Assembly (NCBI GenBank): GCA_963734185.1
Contig: CAVTGA010000001.1
Coordinates: forward strand, 2,790,001-2,854,000
DNA from: PALSA-894 sp963734185
GTDB taxonomy: Bacteria > Pseudomonadota > Alphaproteobacteria > Rhizobiales > Xanthobacteraceae
DNA length: 64,000 nucleotides
Reading direction: 5' to 3'
The translations under genes and the position numbers were made by a program. How positions within the stretch are numbered: the stretch's first letter is position 1; every line of letters starts with the position of its first letter. A model generated the notes under the pieces. That model worked only from the letters and a program-made list of their open reading frames with translations. It was not told where the DNA came from and ran no database searches. Shown here in pieces: positions 45,091 through 55,000 of the stretch.

Positions 45091-45492
45091 CTACCTGAAT
45101 AAGAACGACGCGATAGTCGCGACGGCAGCCCCGAGGGTGGCCGCGATCACAAGGTATTTCACCACGTCGCCCCGCCCGAGCGCGCGAGCCTCGATCCCCT
45201 GAAGCTGCAGTCTGATGTCCGAAATCTCCTTACGAACCGCCTTGAACTCGGCGTCGACGTGCTCCTTCGTCGCGAGACGGGCGCTCTGGTCCAGCGCCAT
45301 GTTCCGCAGTTCGTTGAGGTGTTTGTTCTTGTCGTCCTGCGAGTCACGGGCCAGGACTAACGCTTTCTCGGCGGCCTCCAGCGCAATGCCGAGCGCCTTG
45401 GCATCGCCCGCGCGTTCCGTTTTGATAAGCTCCCGGAGGTCCGTAATCCTGGAGTTTATGTGATCCAGAATTGATACGGATTCATCGGCCAT
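45091..45492 (-). CDS. Coiled-coil protein with C-terminal membrane anchor
   Basis: A 133-residue helical protein: ILDHINSRITDLRELIKTER, AEKALVLARDSQDDKNKHL and FKAVRKEISDIRLQLQGIEA form a long coiled coil, followed by one membrane segment (YLVIAATLGAAVATIASFLF) and a final Arg. Small coiled-coil plus C-terminal anchor proteins are common in phage lysis cassettes (DUF1515/holin-like). Its start overlaps the Rz1-like gene by 11 bases. Confidence 0.65.
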   Translation of the reverse strand: MADESVSILDHINSRITDLRELIKTERAGDAKALGIALEAAEKALVLARDSQDDKNKHLNELRNMALDQSARLATKEHVDAEFKAVRKEISDIRLQLQGIEARALGRGDVVKYLVIAATLGAAVATIASFLFR

Positions 45493-45841
45493 CGACTGTC
45501 TCTCGCTCTCTCAGCCCCGACGCGAACTCGCGTACCAGCCGGCGAATGCAGGAACCGGTCGCACCGAGCCGGCCGTTGGCCAGCTCGAGCGCCGCCTCGT
45601 AGCGCTTGATCACGACACGCGCATCATCGCCCACCTTCCAGCCGGGATCGGCGACCCGGCGGGCGAGCGAGCTGCAGCGATCGGTCACCGTGACCGCGGT
45701 CACCCTCTTGGTACGCGCCGGCGTCGCCAGCTGGTCGGGCGACGGGTTCGGCGTGAGATTACTTATGCTTGCGCAGCCCGAGATCGTCAGGGCCAAGAAT
45801 GCAAGCAGCATTGGGCGGGCGCTTCGCCAGCAAGTTTTCAT
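45482..45841 (-). CDS. Rz1-like outer-membrane spanin lipoprotein
   Basis: A 119-residue lipoprotein starting inside the Rz-like gene in another frame (83-base overlap), as in lambda Rz/Rz1. The lipobox LTISGCAS has the lipid cysteine at about residue 23; a Pro/Thr-rich stretch (NLTPNPSPDQLATP) follows. It is longer than most Rz1 proteins, with two more cysteines (DRCSSL, GSCIRR). Together with the Rz-like protein it would link the two membranes and fuse them at lysis. Confidence 0.7.
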   Translation of the reverse strand: MKTCWRSARPMLLAFLALTISGCASISNLTPNPSPDQLATPARTKRVTAVTVTDRCSSLARRVADPGWKVGDDARVVIKRYEAALELANGRLGATGSCIRRLVREFASGLRERETVDGR

Positions 45842-46139
45842 AGTCCTTGACCTTCTTTTCAAGTTCGATGGCCTGCGATTGCAGCGCCTGCGTTTGCTCG
45901 GCGACCACGGCGCCGATTGTCGCGTCGACGTCCCTGTCACGCGCGATGCGCGCCTGCTCGAAATCATCCGCCGCCTTGGCGATGCGCTGCCGGCAAACCG
46001 CCTCCATAGCCGCGTAGCCCTTGCTCCAGACGTTGTGGTGCCACACCCCGTAGGCGGTGACGGCCGCGGCCAGCAGACCGACGATCGTCAAGCCCTTGGT
46101 GAGCAGCGAAGCGGCACCTAATAGGGCGAACGGGTTCAC
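45759..46139 (-). CDS. Rz-like inner-membrane spanin
   Basis: A 126-residue protein with an N-terminal membrane segment (LTIVGLLAAAVTAYGVW, residues 17-33) followed by a long helix (YAAMEAVCRQRIAKAADDF, DVDATIGAVVAEQTQALQS) and a short basic tail. This is the i-spanin layout. The GTG at 46139 overlaps the endolysin stop as GTGA. The out-of-frame Rz1-like lipoprotein begins within it. Confidence 0.72.
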   Translation of the reverse strand: MNPFALLGAASLLTKGLTIVGLLAAAVTAYGVWHHNVWSKGYAAMEAVCRQRIAKAADDFEQARIARDRDVDATIGAVVAEQTQALQSQAIELEKKVKDYENLLAKRPPNAACILGPDDLGLRKHK

Positions 46140-47395
46140 GGGCGCTCTCCCGACTGCACGGCCTCGGTAATCCGCTTCGCGCTCTGCTTCGAGTTGTAGA
46201 GCAGGAACAGCAGGCCTATCCCAAGGCCCACGAGCCACACGAATAAAGGGAGGGTGGTGACCTTCTCCCATGCCCAGCCGAACCAGCCCTGCGAGTCCGG
46301 CAGATCGTCTTTGTGCTCGGTGAAGAAATTCCACGCTTGCGAAACATAGCCGCTGAAAGCGTTCCACAGCGCAACGAAGAAGGCGCAGACCGCGGCCCAG
46401 GCTTGGACGAAGATGTTGCGCTTCACCGGCACGATCTCGGGCGCCGCCTGTTCGACCTTCGCGGCGTCGGCATTGGCGCGCTCGACCGACACCGGGCGCG
46501 CCCAGCCCTCGGCCTCGGCGCGCGCGAGCTCGTCCTTCAGCGGCTCCAGGATCGGCGCCAGCATCGCTGGCGACGTCGGCGCCGGCAGACCCATCTTGCG
46601 GCCATTGATGAAGCCGGCGATCGCGCTCGCCGTCATGTCGCCCCAGGCGCCATCAAGACCGCCGGGGTTATAGTTGCGCGCCTTGAGCCGGCGCTGCAGG
46701 TGCCACAGCTCGGGATCGCCGCGCACGCCGGCCGCGGCCTCCGGCGTCTTCACTTCGGTCTCAGCCGCGCCAGGCGACGGTGCCGGGACGGTCACAACGA
46801 CCGGCGGCTCGCGTCCGGCGCCATCAGGAGGCGACGGCGGCTCCGGCGCATCCTCGTCGCCATCGTCGACGGTGAGTGCCGCCGGCTTGGGAGCGGCGAG
46901 CACCGCTTTCAATCGACGACGCATCAGATCGCCGCACGCCTTGGCGCCCTTCACCGCAGGATCGAAGGCCAAGCGCGCAATGTCCCACTTGCCGCGCTGC
47001 TTGATCCCGAGATTGCTCTCCACCTCGGCGTGAGACAGCACCGTCTTGGGACCGACCGCGATGCCATAGGCACGGCACAGATCAGCCAGCACCAGCGGCA
47101 GCTGCTCCCACTGCGCTCGCGTCAACGGCCATTTGCCGGCGTTGAACGGGCTCTCCTTGACATCGCCGCCCCCCATGCAGCAAAGCGACACCCCGATCGA
47201 GCCGGTGTTGCAATTGAGCGTATGCGCGATCTTGCCGCCGATCTTCGGCGTGCCGCGCACTACCCTGCCGTCGCCCTCGATCAGCACATGATAGTGGGAA
47301 CGATCCAACGCCGACGCCTTGTGCGCACCGGCGGTCCAATGGACGATGATGCGCTGCATCTTGACGGATGGCATCCACGAGGCTGGAACGGACAT
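46136..47395 (-). CDS. Endolysin: N-acetylmuramoyl-L-alanine amidase with C-terminal membrane part
   Basis: A 419-residue protein. The N-terminal Amidase_2 domain (1-165) has MQRIIVHWTAG (zinc His), LNCNTGSIGVSLCCMGG, SHAEV and KWDIARL; it cuts the MurNAc-L-Ala bond. A Pro-rich linker leads to a peptidoglycan-binding domain (about residues 225-285; LQRRLKARNYNPGGLDG). The last 110 residues carry two or three hydrophobic segments (IFVQAWAAVCAFFVALW, LFVWLVGLGIGLLFLLY). The start overlaps the transglycosylase stop as TGATG. Amidase plus PG-binding plus membrane tail is an unusual architecture for a released phage endolysin. Confidence 0.82.
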   Translation of the reverse strand: MSVPASWMPSVKMQRIIVHWTAGAHKASALDRSHYHVLIEGDGRVVRGTPKIGGKIAHTLNCNTGSIGVSLCCMGGGDVKESPFNAGKWPLTRAQWEQLPLVLADLCRAYGIAVGPKTVLSHAEVESNLGIKQRGKWDIARLAFDPAVKGAKACGDLMRRRLKAVLAAPKPAALTVDDGDEDAPEPPSPPDGAGREPPVVVTVPAPSPGAAETEVKTPEAAAGVRGDPELWHLQRRLKARNYNPGGLDGAWGDMTASAIAGFINGRKMGLPAPTSPAMLAPILEPLKDELARAEAEGWARPVSVERANADAAKVEQAAPEIVPVKRNIFVQAWAAVCAFFVALWNAFSGYVSQAWNFFTEHKDDLPDSQGWFGWAWEKVTTLPLFVWLVGLGIGLLFLLYNSKQSAKRITEAVQSGERP

Positions 47396-47913
47396 CAAAC
47401 ACCTCCTGCAAGCGCAAGAACGGCGCGCCCATAGGCGCTGCAGCGCCGCGGGCCGAACACGCCGGATTGATAGAGCGAGACGCCGGCACAGCCCGGCCCG
47501 CCGCGCGCCAGCGCGCGCGCCAGGTAGCGCATCCCGAACTTGAGATTGACCGCCGGATCGAACAGCGCTTCGCGTCCGCCGCGGTAGCCCTCGCCGCGCG
47601 CGGTCGCGAGCTTGATCTGCATCAGGCCGATCTCGCCGCGCTTGCCGCGCGCGCGCGGGTTGCAGCGGCTTTCCTTGCTCACCACCGCCCGGCCAATCGG
47701 CTCGCGCACGCCGGCGGCGCGTGCCGCCGCGTCGATCTGTGCGCGATAGGCCGAGCATGGCGCGGTCGTGGCGCGAGCGGTGGCGAAGGCCTCGGGCACG
47801 CGCAGGTGCGGAATGCGGTCGTCGATCGACTGCGCGCGCGCGAACGTGGTCAGCGCAGCAATAACGGCAAGAACGAGCGCGGCAATAGCTGCCGCGGCGA
47901 GCAGGCGTCGCAT
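47395..47913 (-). CDS. Lytic transglycosylase (SLT type) of the lysis cassette
   Basis: A 172-residue protein with a signal peptide (LAAAAIAALVLAVIAAL; cleavage near ARAQ) and an SLT-like domain: VVSKESRCNPRA (catalytic Glu in SKES), GEIGLMQIKLATARGEGY and LFDPAVNLKFGMRYLARAL. It cleaves glycan strands to 1,6-anhydro-MurNAc. Two cysteine pairs suggest export to the periplasm. It overlaps the amidase start as TGATG. Confidence 0.8.
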   Translation of the reverse strand: MRRLLAAAAIAALVLAVIAALTTFARAQSIDDRIPHLRVPEAFATARATTAPCSAYRAQIDAAARAAGVREPIGRAVVSKESRCNPRARGKRGEIGLMQIKLATARGEGYRGGREALFDPAVNLKFGMRYLARALARGGPGCAGVSLYQSGVFGPRRCSAYGRAVLALAGGV

Positions 47914-47973
47914 GATAACCTCACACAAGTCAGGAGAAGAATTTCCGGGGCGCGAGCACCCGGCGCGCACGTG

Positions 47974-48327
47974 TCACGACGACGTGGTGTGCGCCTTGAG
48001 ATCATCCACGGTCTTACCGATCGAGGTGAGCATCGCGGTCAAGCGCGACTCGGTCTCGAGAATCGCAGTCGCGGTATAGAACTCCGCGAGATCGACTTTC
48101 GAGGTTGCGTTGATCACGGCATCGGCCACACCCCAACTCTTGAGCGCGCCGATGATCTGCGGCGGCGTGAAGGACGCCGGCGGCAGATCGGGCGGAACGT
48201 ATGGGGGCACACCGCCCTCGGCGAGCCACGCGTCGTATTCGACGCGGGCGCGGCTGGCCGGATCCTTCGAGATATATGTGCGGTCGCTCACCCGGATGAC
48301 GTTGCCGGCATTATCAAGTTCATACAT
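47974..48327 (-). CDS. Hypothetical phage protein
   Basis: A 117-residue protein, YISKDPASRARVEYDAWLAEGGVP-type N-terminus with a proline-rich middle (PPYVPPDLPPASFTPPQ) and a helical C-terminus (VINATSKVDLAEFYTATAI). Similar proteins sit beside tail genes of alphaproteobacterial prophages. The function is unknown. Confidence 0.6.
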   Translation of the reverse strand: MYELDNAGNVIRVSDRTYISKDPASRARVEYDAWLAEGGVPPYVPPDLPPASFTPPQIIGALKSWGVADAVINATSKVDLAEFYTATAILETESRLTAMLTSIGKTVDDLKAHTTSS

Positions 48328-48329
48328 GG

Positions 48330-49671
48330 CTATAGCCTCGCGTCCGCTTTGTGATCGAAGCCGTAGAGCGCGTTGGCCGTGCTATCGTTCTGCGTCACCA
48401 CGACCGAGAACTGGTTCTCTCCGATGACCGGATTGCGCGCCGTACCACCGGCGACCCACGCCGACCCGTTAAAGTAGGATGCCTTTCCGGCCGTGCCCGC
48501 CGAGTCGTAAAACGTCATCGACGGAGCAGCCCGCATCGGAGGCACAAAGGGCAAGCACGGAAACCAGCCTGCCGACGTTGAGTCGGTCGCATCGGACCCG
48601 ATAATGAGGTTGTTGCCGCCTCCGACGTTTGAGCCTGGCGCAACAGAGTAGTTGTAAGACTTTTGGAAGTACCGGCGGCACAGCTCCAGACTCGGCATCG
48701 AAGGGCCGCATCAGCAGCGGCAGGCGCGCGGCGAGAACCGTCTGATCGAGTGCGGTCAGATCGACGCCGGGGATAACCACAACGCCGGTGATCATGGTCA
48801 CGTAGCTGGTGTTGGCGACGACGTTGGCGAGGCCGGCGGCCGCGAGAGTGATCACGAGCAGGCCGCCTACGCCGTTCGTCGTGAGCCACGTCCCCGACGT
48901 CACACCGGCTAGCTTGATGACCTTTAGTTCCCAGGTATTGGCCGCGTTGACAGTGAAATTGGCGCCGGCAGAGGAACCAAACCCGTCATTATAGATCGTC
49001 GCCAAAAAAGAGCCCGTAACAGGCGCCTTGAACCAGAAGGCAACGCTCACGTCTTGCGCGCCGGCCGCGCCCCAGCCGGCACGAGCGAAGCGATACCCTT
49101 CGATTGGCTGCCGAAGACTGACACTATCGCTGCCGATCGCGGCCTGCGCTGTCGTGACCAGAACCTGCAGCGCGCGCGGGATCCCCGAGATGCCGCTCGC
49201 AACCTGCTGCCCGCCGAGCACCGAGGTTCCGGTCTTCTCGATCCGCCATTGATCGGCCACGTAGATTGACTGAAATCCGGTATCGACCGCCTTGATCGAC
49301 GGGCCGTGCTCCTGGCTCACATCGATGCCGCCGTTGATCGCCATGTTGTCGAGCGCGGACAGCAGAAGTTCGTCCCAGTCCAGTTTCATCGTGGTCAACA
49401 GGACGATCGGCACCACCGCAAAGTTGACCTTGGTGGTGCCGCCGGCCGACGATGATGTCACGTTGCGGACGAGCACGCCGCCGCTGTAGGGTCCGTACCC
49501 GTTTTCCCAGATGGTTTTGTCGCTCGGATGCTCGGCCCGATACGTATAGGACTGGCCGGCCGTGGCGCCGCCCGCGAGATTGCGCGCGCCCGGGAGCCCG
49601 GTGCCGTCGCTGAAATCGTTCGTGCCGCTGGAGCCGGCGACGAACCACACGATATCTGCGCGTTGGAGCAT
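48330..49671 (-). pseudogene. Phage tail or fibre-like protein with a frame break near 48690
   Basis: The first 330 residues (from ATG at 49671) read a beta-rich protein: WFVAGSSGTNDFSDGTGLP, WELKVIKLAGVTSGTWLTT and LPLLMRPFDAE. Near 48690 this frame turns to low-quality basic sequence, while the next frame continues smoothly as SLELCRRYFQKSYNYS, TFYDSAGTAGKASYFNG and NQFSVVVTQNDSTANALYGF to the stop at 48330. Joined, it is about 445 residues, typical of a phage tail-fibre or 'DUF' structural protein with an LCRRYF/ELCQRYY segment. A one-base indel is the simplest explanation. Confidence 0.65.
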
Positions 49672-50508
49672 CTACTGCATCCTCTGATAGATCAGTTCCC
49701 ACGCATCGTCGTCACGCCGGTACGCAGCGATCACGTCTTTCCACGTTCCGGCGTGCTTGCCGTAGGCTAGCGGCACCTGCCATTCGCCGGCGTATTTCAC
49801 GAAGATGCCGGATGGCGAGATCAGGATCATGGCGCCGAGTAGGTGCGGCCCAAAGTTGATCCCGTTTGCCGCCAGGGCATGCACCTGCGTGAGCGGCGGG
49901 TTGCCGAGCACCGGTGCACCGATATCGAGGTTCGGCCGGAAGATGACCTGGGCGCTGGTCGGTTGCGCGCCAAGCGGCAAGGCACCAAGCGGATACTGGC
50001 CGAGTGTGAGGAGACCGGCGCCAGTGTAGAGCACATGCACCTGCGCGATCGCAGGAGCACCAAACACATGCCCGGCAGCATCCAGGTTACTTGCCACCAG
50101 CACCTGGACCGGCGTGACCGGCGGTGACGGCAAGACATGAGCCGCACCGTCAAGCGCGGTCGCCAGTAGCATATGCACCTGCGTGAGTGCCGGCGTCGCC
50201 AACGTCGGCGCACCGGCGGCAAGCGCGCTGGCCACCAGCGCATGCACCTGTGCGAGCAACGGAGACCCGAGCGCCGGTGTCCCGCCGGCCAGCCCAAGCG
50301 TCGCCAGCACGTGCACCTGCGTGAGCGAGGGCGCACCTAGCTGGTGCCCGGACAGATCAATCCCGCTGGCGACGAGCGATTGCGCTTCCAGCAGATCAGG
50401 GTTGCCGAGTGTCGGCGTGCCGCCGGTCAGCGCGGTGGCAATCAAAGCCTCCGCGTTCGGCGGCATGGCGCCGAGCGGCAGCGCACTCGCGGGGTAGAAC
50501 GCCGGCAT
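49672..50508 (-). CDS. Tail-region protein with 23-residue tandem repeats
   Basis: A 278-residue protein. From about residue 25 to 165, six consecutive units follow a 23-residue consensus L-x-x-G-x-P-x-L-G-x-P-x-L-T-Q-V-H-x-L-x-A-x-x; a seventh occurs near residue 190 after an interruption (LGQYPLGALPLGAQPTS), and an eighth is partial. The C-terminal 60 residues (GIFVKYAGEWQVPLAYGKH, RDDDAWELIYQRM) are a separate domain. The alternating polar and hydrophobic pattern suggests a beta-solenoid. It is adjacent to the frameshifted fibre-like gene, so it may be part of the tail tip or fibre. Confidence 0.7.
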   Translation of the reverse strand: MPAFYPASALPLGAMPPNAEALIATALTGGTPTLGNPDLLEAQSLVASGIDLSGHQLGAPSLTQVHVLATLGLAGGTPALGSPLLAQVHALVASALAAGAPTLATPALTQVHMLLATALDGAAHVLPSPPVTPVQVLVASNLDAAGHVFGAPAIAQVHVLYTGAGLLTLGQYPLGALPLGAQPTSAQVIFRPNLDIGAPVLGNPPLTQVHALAANGINFGPHLLGAMILISPSGIFVKYAGEWQVPLAYGKHAGTWKDVIAAYRRDDDAWELIYQRMQ

Positions 50509-50516
50509 CTAACGCC

Positions 50517-50900
50517 TCACGAGGGATCGGGGAGACCGATGTCGAAGCTCGGCAGCGACCAAGCGTTGCCGCTGGTCACAACTTGGCCGGCAGCCAACGG
50601 CGCGGCGGCCAGCAGCCGGGTGTTGGCCACATCGGAAGCCGCCCAATGCGTCGCGGTCGCGGTCGCGGTGACCGCGCCATCGGTGACAGCCGTCGAGGAC
50701 ACCTTGCGCCCGGTTGGCGAGCGATCGGCCGGAGCCCCGAATGCACTACCAGCGGCGCCATGATCCTTGTTGCCTTTCGAATACGTGCTGGTTGCCTCGG
50801 TGTAATTGGCGGGTTCTTGGCTACAGATATCGAGCCGGTCGCACTCGGCGTTGAGGATATCGAGCCCGAAGTCCATCACGCGATCGTTGAGGAATGGCAT
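50517..50900 (-). CDS. Hypothetical phage tail-region protein
   Basis: A 127-residue protein from the ATG at 50900: MPFLNDRVMDFGLDILNAEC, then ICSQEPANYTEATSTYSKGN and WAASDVANTRLLAAAPL. The pattern, with a beta-rich C-terminal half, is recurrent in alphaproteobacterial prophages near fibre genes; no named function. Confidence 0.6.
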   Translation of the reverse strand: MPFLNDRVMDFGLDILNAECDRLDICSQEPANYTEATSTYSKGNKDHGAAGSAFGAPADRSPTGRKVSSTAVTDGAVTATATATHWAASDVANTRLLAAAPLAAGQVVTSGNAWSLPSFDIGLPDPS

Positions 50901-50916
50901 GGCGAAAGCTCTCCTG

Positions 50917-51276
50917 TCAGACCGCCGCGGCGGCAAGCGTGGTGGCCTGCGACAGCGCCGCAGCCTCGTCGGGATGAACGCCCTTCGGAACCCAGCGCAT
51001 GTTCCGTACCGGCTTGCCGTCGACCGTGTCGGTGACCTCTTCCAGCGCGTAGACGTAGAAGGCGCGCTCCTTGGATTTCCAGTCGATGAAGTCCATCGGC
51101 TTGCCGAGCGCGATGATGTTGTTGAGAGCGTCCGTCCGGCCGACCTGATAGTGCTGCGCCGTCACCTCGTCGGAGAGCAGTTCCTCTGTCGCGATTTCGC
51201 TCCGACGCAACGGCCCTGCCTCGACCCTGACCTTGCCGTCGATCTCGATGATGTCGCCCTTGCGCTTGATGTCCAT
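50917..51276 (-). CDS. Hypothetical phage tail-region protein
   Basis: A 119-residue acidic protein: MDIKRKGDIIEIDGKVRVEA, IATEELLSDEVTAQHYQVG and WKSKERAFYVYALEEVTDTV. No family is recognised. It lies between two structural-type genes with short gaps, so it belongs to the same late transcript. Confidence 0.6.
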   Translation of the reverse strand: MDIKRKGDIIEIDGKVRVEAGPLRRSEIATEELLSDEVTAQHYQVGRTDALNNIIALGKPMDFIDWKSKERAFYVYALEEVTDTVDGKPVRNMRWVPKGVHPDEAAALSQATTLAAAAV

Positions 51277-51286
51277 GTCGTCTCCT

Positions 51287-52030
51287 TCAGGCTACCTTGA
51301 ACCAAAGATCACCATCCTGCCCGCCGCTCGGAAACGACGTGCTGACCGTGATCGCGTGAATGCCGAGCGCATTGAGCACCTGCTCGACTGACGGCAATGG
51401 GACGTAGGTCCACTGCACGGTCGATGCTGGCGCTGTGTTTGGCGCGTTGCCCGTGTTATTGTTGATATTCGAGATAAAGAGAAAGTTGCCGCTCTGCACC
51501 AAGGCGTTGAGCGCGTATGTTACCACGCCCGAATAAGCGCCTTGCGGCGTCCATTGCGCACCGATCACGTTCACGTTTTCGAGCAGACCGTTGTGCCAAC
51601 GAGCGATCGTGCGCGTCACATCATCGATCAGCAGGGTGTTGGGCAACAGATCGGCTAGTTCGCCGTCATAATCGTTGGCGTCACCCACCAGGCCAAAGCC
51701 GCGATCGATGAACGAATTGAAGCGCGCGTAGAGCGCAGCCAAGGTTGCATTTGCCGCAATTGCGGGCCCGGACAGCAGCATGAACGGCGAATCGACAAGG
51801 GTAGTGCCCCGATAAGGCGATTCCAGAGGAATCGATAGATGCCCGTAGACACCACGCGGATCGACTTCTGCGATCACTCCGATCAAGAACGGCAGCGCAG
51901 CCGCCGGTCGCGCCCACAATTGAGCACCCGCGCGGTCGACGCCGCCGAGCAGCGTGCCATTACCGGTGACAACACTTGCGCCGTTCGCGATCGAGATCGT
52001 GCCGCGCGTTTCGACAAAGCGCTCGGTCAT
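51287..52030 (-). CDS. Hypothetical phage tail-tip protein
   Basis: A 247-residue protein, RGTISIANGASVVTGNGTLL at the N-terminus (a beta motif seen in tail-fibre N-terminal domains), then RFNSFIDRGFGLVGDANDYDG and TRTIARWHNGLLENVNV. Its start overlaps the stop of the J-like gene as ATGA. A connector between tip and fibre is plausible from position. Confidence 0.6.
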   Translation of the reverse strand: MTERFVETRGTISIANGASVVTGNGTLLGGVDRAGAQLWARPAAALPFLIGVIAEVDPRGVYGHLSIPLESPYRGTTLVDSPFMLLSGPAIAANATLAALYARFNSFIDRGFGLVGDANDYDGELADLLPNTLLIDDVTRTIARWHNGLLENVNVIGAQWTPQGAYSGVVTYALNALVQSGNFLFISNINNNTGNAPNTAPASTVQWTYVPLPSVEQVLNALGIHAITVSTSFPSGGQDGDLWFKVA

Positions 52031-55000
52031 CGGCGCATTTCCTCGATCGTGAACTTGCCGGCAGGGATCGTTGTGGTGCCGCCGTTTACAAGCAGAACTG
52101 CAAAGTTGTGCGAGCCAGTCGGCATCGCGTCATACTCGAAGTAGGTCTGCAGCACCTTGGTGTATTTCCATGTCCCGCCGTCATCGACGTCGTGGTCGTA
52201 ACGCTGCGAACCCCGGAACACGCCGTCGCGGTAGAAGTGCAGCGTGAAGTGCCCCTTCGGGCCGGAGGTGGGACCGCCAGCGGCGTCCACGTTGCCGACG
52301 CTCAGATAGGCGCGAACGATGCGATCTGGGTTGGCGACGAACACGTCGTGGCTCACGAGCGTCTCAGACGGTCCGCTGAAATTCGCGACCAACGTCGTTG
52401 CCTTCGTCGATCGAAGGCCAACCGCACCCACGATGATCGCTTCTAGCGGTACGCTGTCCACGCGCAGGTGCTGGGTGTCGACGATGTCTGACTCAAGGGT
52501 CTGTACCGACAGATCGCCATGCATCACCCCCCGGCCGCCGGTCATGGTGAAGAACGGGAACGGCGCGCCGCCGTTTAGTGATGGATGCTCCCAGAGAAAC
52601 AGGTCCGCCACCTGACGGATGCGCCCGAGGTCCGGGGTGGCATCCATGTATTGACCGACCGGCCGCCACGCGGGGCTTGCCTCCGTGCCGGCATTGACCT
52701 CCATCGAGATGCTCGAGGTAACCCCGCCCGGCGCGGAGACGGCGACGAACCGTATCCTGCCCTCTGCCGTTCCGCCGGCGCCCGTGGCAAGGAAGCTCTG
52801 AATAAAACCCGCGAGCAACTCTTGCGCATTGGCGGTGGCGATGCTGATCGCCTCGGTCCTCGCCGTATTCACGCGCGACACGGAGTTCGTGATGGTCTCA
52901 TACACCGCTTCAAGCGACGCGATCGCGGTCGCGATGGCGCCCGCGGCATTCGACGCGGCCGTGCTGATCGCCTCGGCCTTCGCGGTCGCGATATTTTGGT
53001 TTGACCCGGTGATGGTCTGATAAACCGCCTCGAGAGACTGGATCGCGGCCGCGATGGCACCCGCGGCGTTCGACTGCGCGACCGTGATCGCTTCCGCCTT
53101 CGCGGTCGCAATCTTGGTCGTCGAACCCGTTATGGTTTCGTAGATCGCCTGCAGGTACAAAAGCGCCGCTGCAATCGCCTCTTCAGCGTTCGACTGCGCA
53201 ATCGTGATCGCTTCCGCCTTCGCGGTCGCGACCGTCGAAGTCATGTCCGAATTCGTCGGATACTCGGTCTCCAGCGTCGTGATCAGCGCGGCGATAGAAC
53301 TCTTGCGCGTTGGCTACCAGAACCGCGACTTGATTGATGCTCGCTTTCGCTTCCCCGTGGCGCTTACCCAGCGCTACAAGGCTTTCACCGTCCATCCGGC
53401 GCAGCGCCGACACGTGCAAATTCAGCGCCGTCGCCAGCAACTCGACCTCAGCACGCGCCTCGGCAAGGCGCTCCGTCAACAGCTCGTCCGCAGCCCGCAC
53501 CTTGGCATCGAGCGCCGCCGACAACTCGGCCTGAATGATGCGCACGTCCGGTGTGGTCACCGGCTCCCACAGCGACCAATCGGTCGGGTAGCCATTGAAA
53601 GACAGAAACCGACCGCGCACCTCGTAGGACGTTGCGGGCGCCAGCGAGGCGAGAATGATCATTTCGGCCGCGGCCGGCTCGTCGGTTGCCGCACTGATCG
53701 CCTCGGCAATGAGCGCGGAGCGCCGCACCTGCACCTCGACCCGCGTCAGATCGCCGTCGTCGGGAACGTCCCACGTGACCCGGATCGCCGGCCGCGCGAT
53801 GCCGTTCGCGCCCTGGTGCACGAAGCCCTCGGCGTCGAAGCCCTCGATGATCTTCGGCGCCGGCCGATCGGTGATCAGCGAGCCGACCGGCTGCGCGATG
53901 AAATCGGTCTCGGCGTTCCAGTCGTAGTCGGTCGGGTCGATCTCGATGATCGCGACCGTGCTATCGAGATTGGTGTGCCAGACCGGCTCCTCGACCTCGA
54001 ACAATTTTTCGCTGTAGCCGTTGCGCTCGCTGGTCCATTCGACCGTGTCGCCCGGCTCGAGTCCGAACGCTGCCGGCGGGAACGGCACGACGTGACTGCG
54101 CTCGCGCCGCGAGCGCTTGAGCATCTGCTGCTGCAGCCGCTGCATATGCGCGGCGGACTGCACCCAGGGCAGGTCGAGATCGGCCGAAAGCCGCCGGCCG
54201 TCCGCTTCCTCCATGGCCGCATCGGTGCGCGGCGGGGCGACCTTGGGCAACCAGCCGTCATCCGGCGACGTGAACTTGCCGGTCACATAGTTGACGCGCC
54301 GCTCCTGCGGCAGGATCGACTTGAACTGGTCGCCCTCATCGGCGCGCAACGCACCGTCGTCGAACGAGATGACCGGCAACCCGGGTGCGCCGAGGCGCAG
54401 CTTGTAGACCCCGCCGACCTCGGACAGCCGGCCGTCACATGACATGATGATCTGGCGCAGCGCCTCGAGCGGCTCGGTCGCGAGCGAGATCTCCGCCCCG
54501 CCGTGGAACTCCTCGTTCATCGCGGCGAACCAGGAATCGAGCGGGCAGCTCGCGACCGACGTGTTTTCCAAGCCGTAGAAGTGGCGCGCCGCGCCGGTAT
54601 GGTCCTTGACGCGGATGCCGCGCAGGATGTTGTAGCAGATCACCGCGAGATTGCGGGTGAACTCGTGCGTATCGAGGTTGTCGAAACGATGCGCGCCCGA
54701 ACCGCCGACACTGGAGTCCTGGCGCGGATCGTAGAGGCGGATGCCGTCGAGCACGGCACGCCACTGCATCGGGCCGCTGACTTTATCCTTGTCATAGATC
54801 GAATGGACGCGCAGATACGCGCGGCCGCGGCCGAACATCGCGGAAGTCCACGGCCGCTCCGGATGATCGGCGAGCGCCGTGACCGTCAGCTCATCCGCCG
54901 CGGTCTGTGTCCCGTCGTAGAACTGGACCGCGACCTTGGCATCGAAGCCGCCGACGATCATGCCGCGCGCGACGGCGTTGAGGCCCCACGATTGCGCCAG

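Noticed and set aside
53204..54442. A 412-codon plus-strand frame inside the tip-protein gene
   Set aside because: Antisense shadow; the tip protein on the other strand has recognisable blocks.
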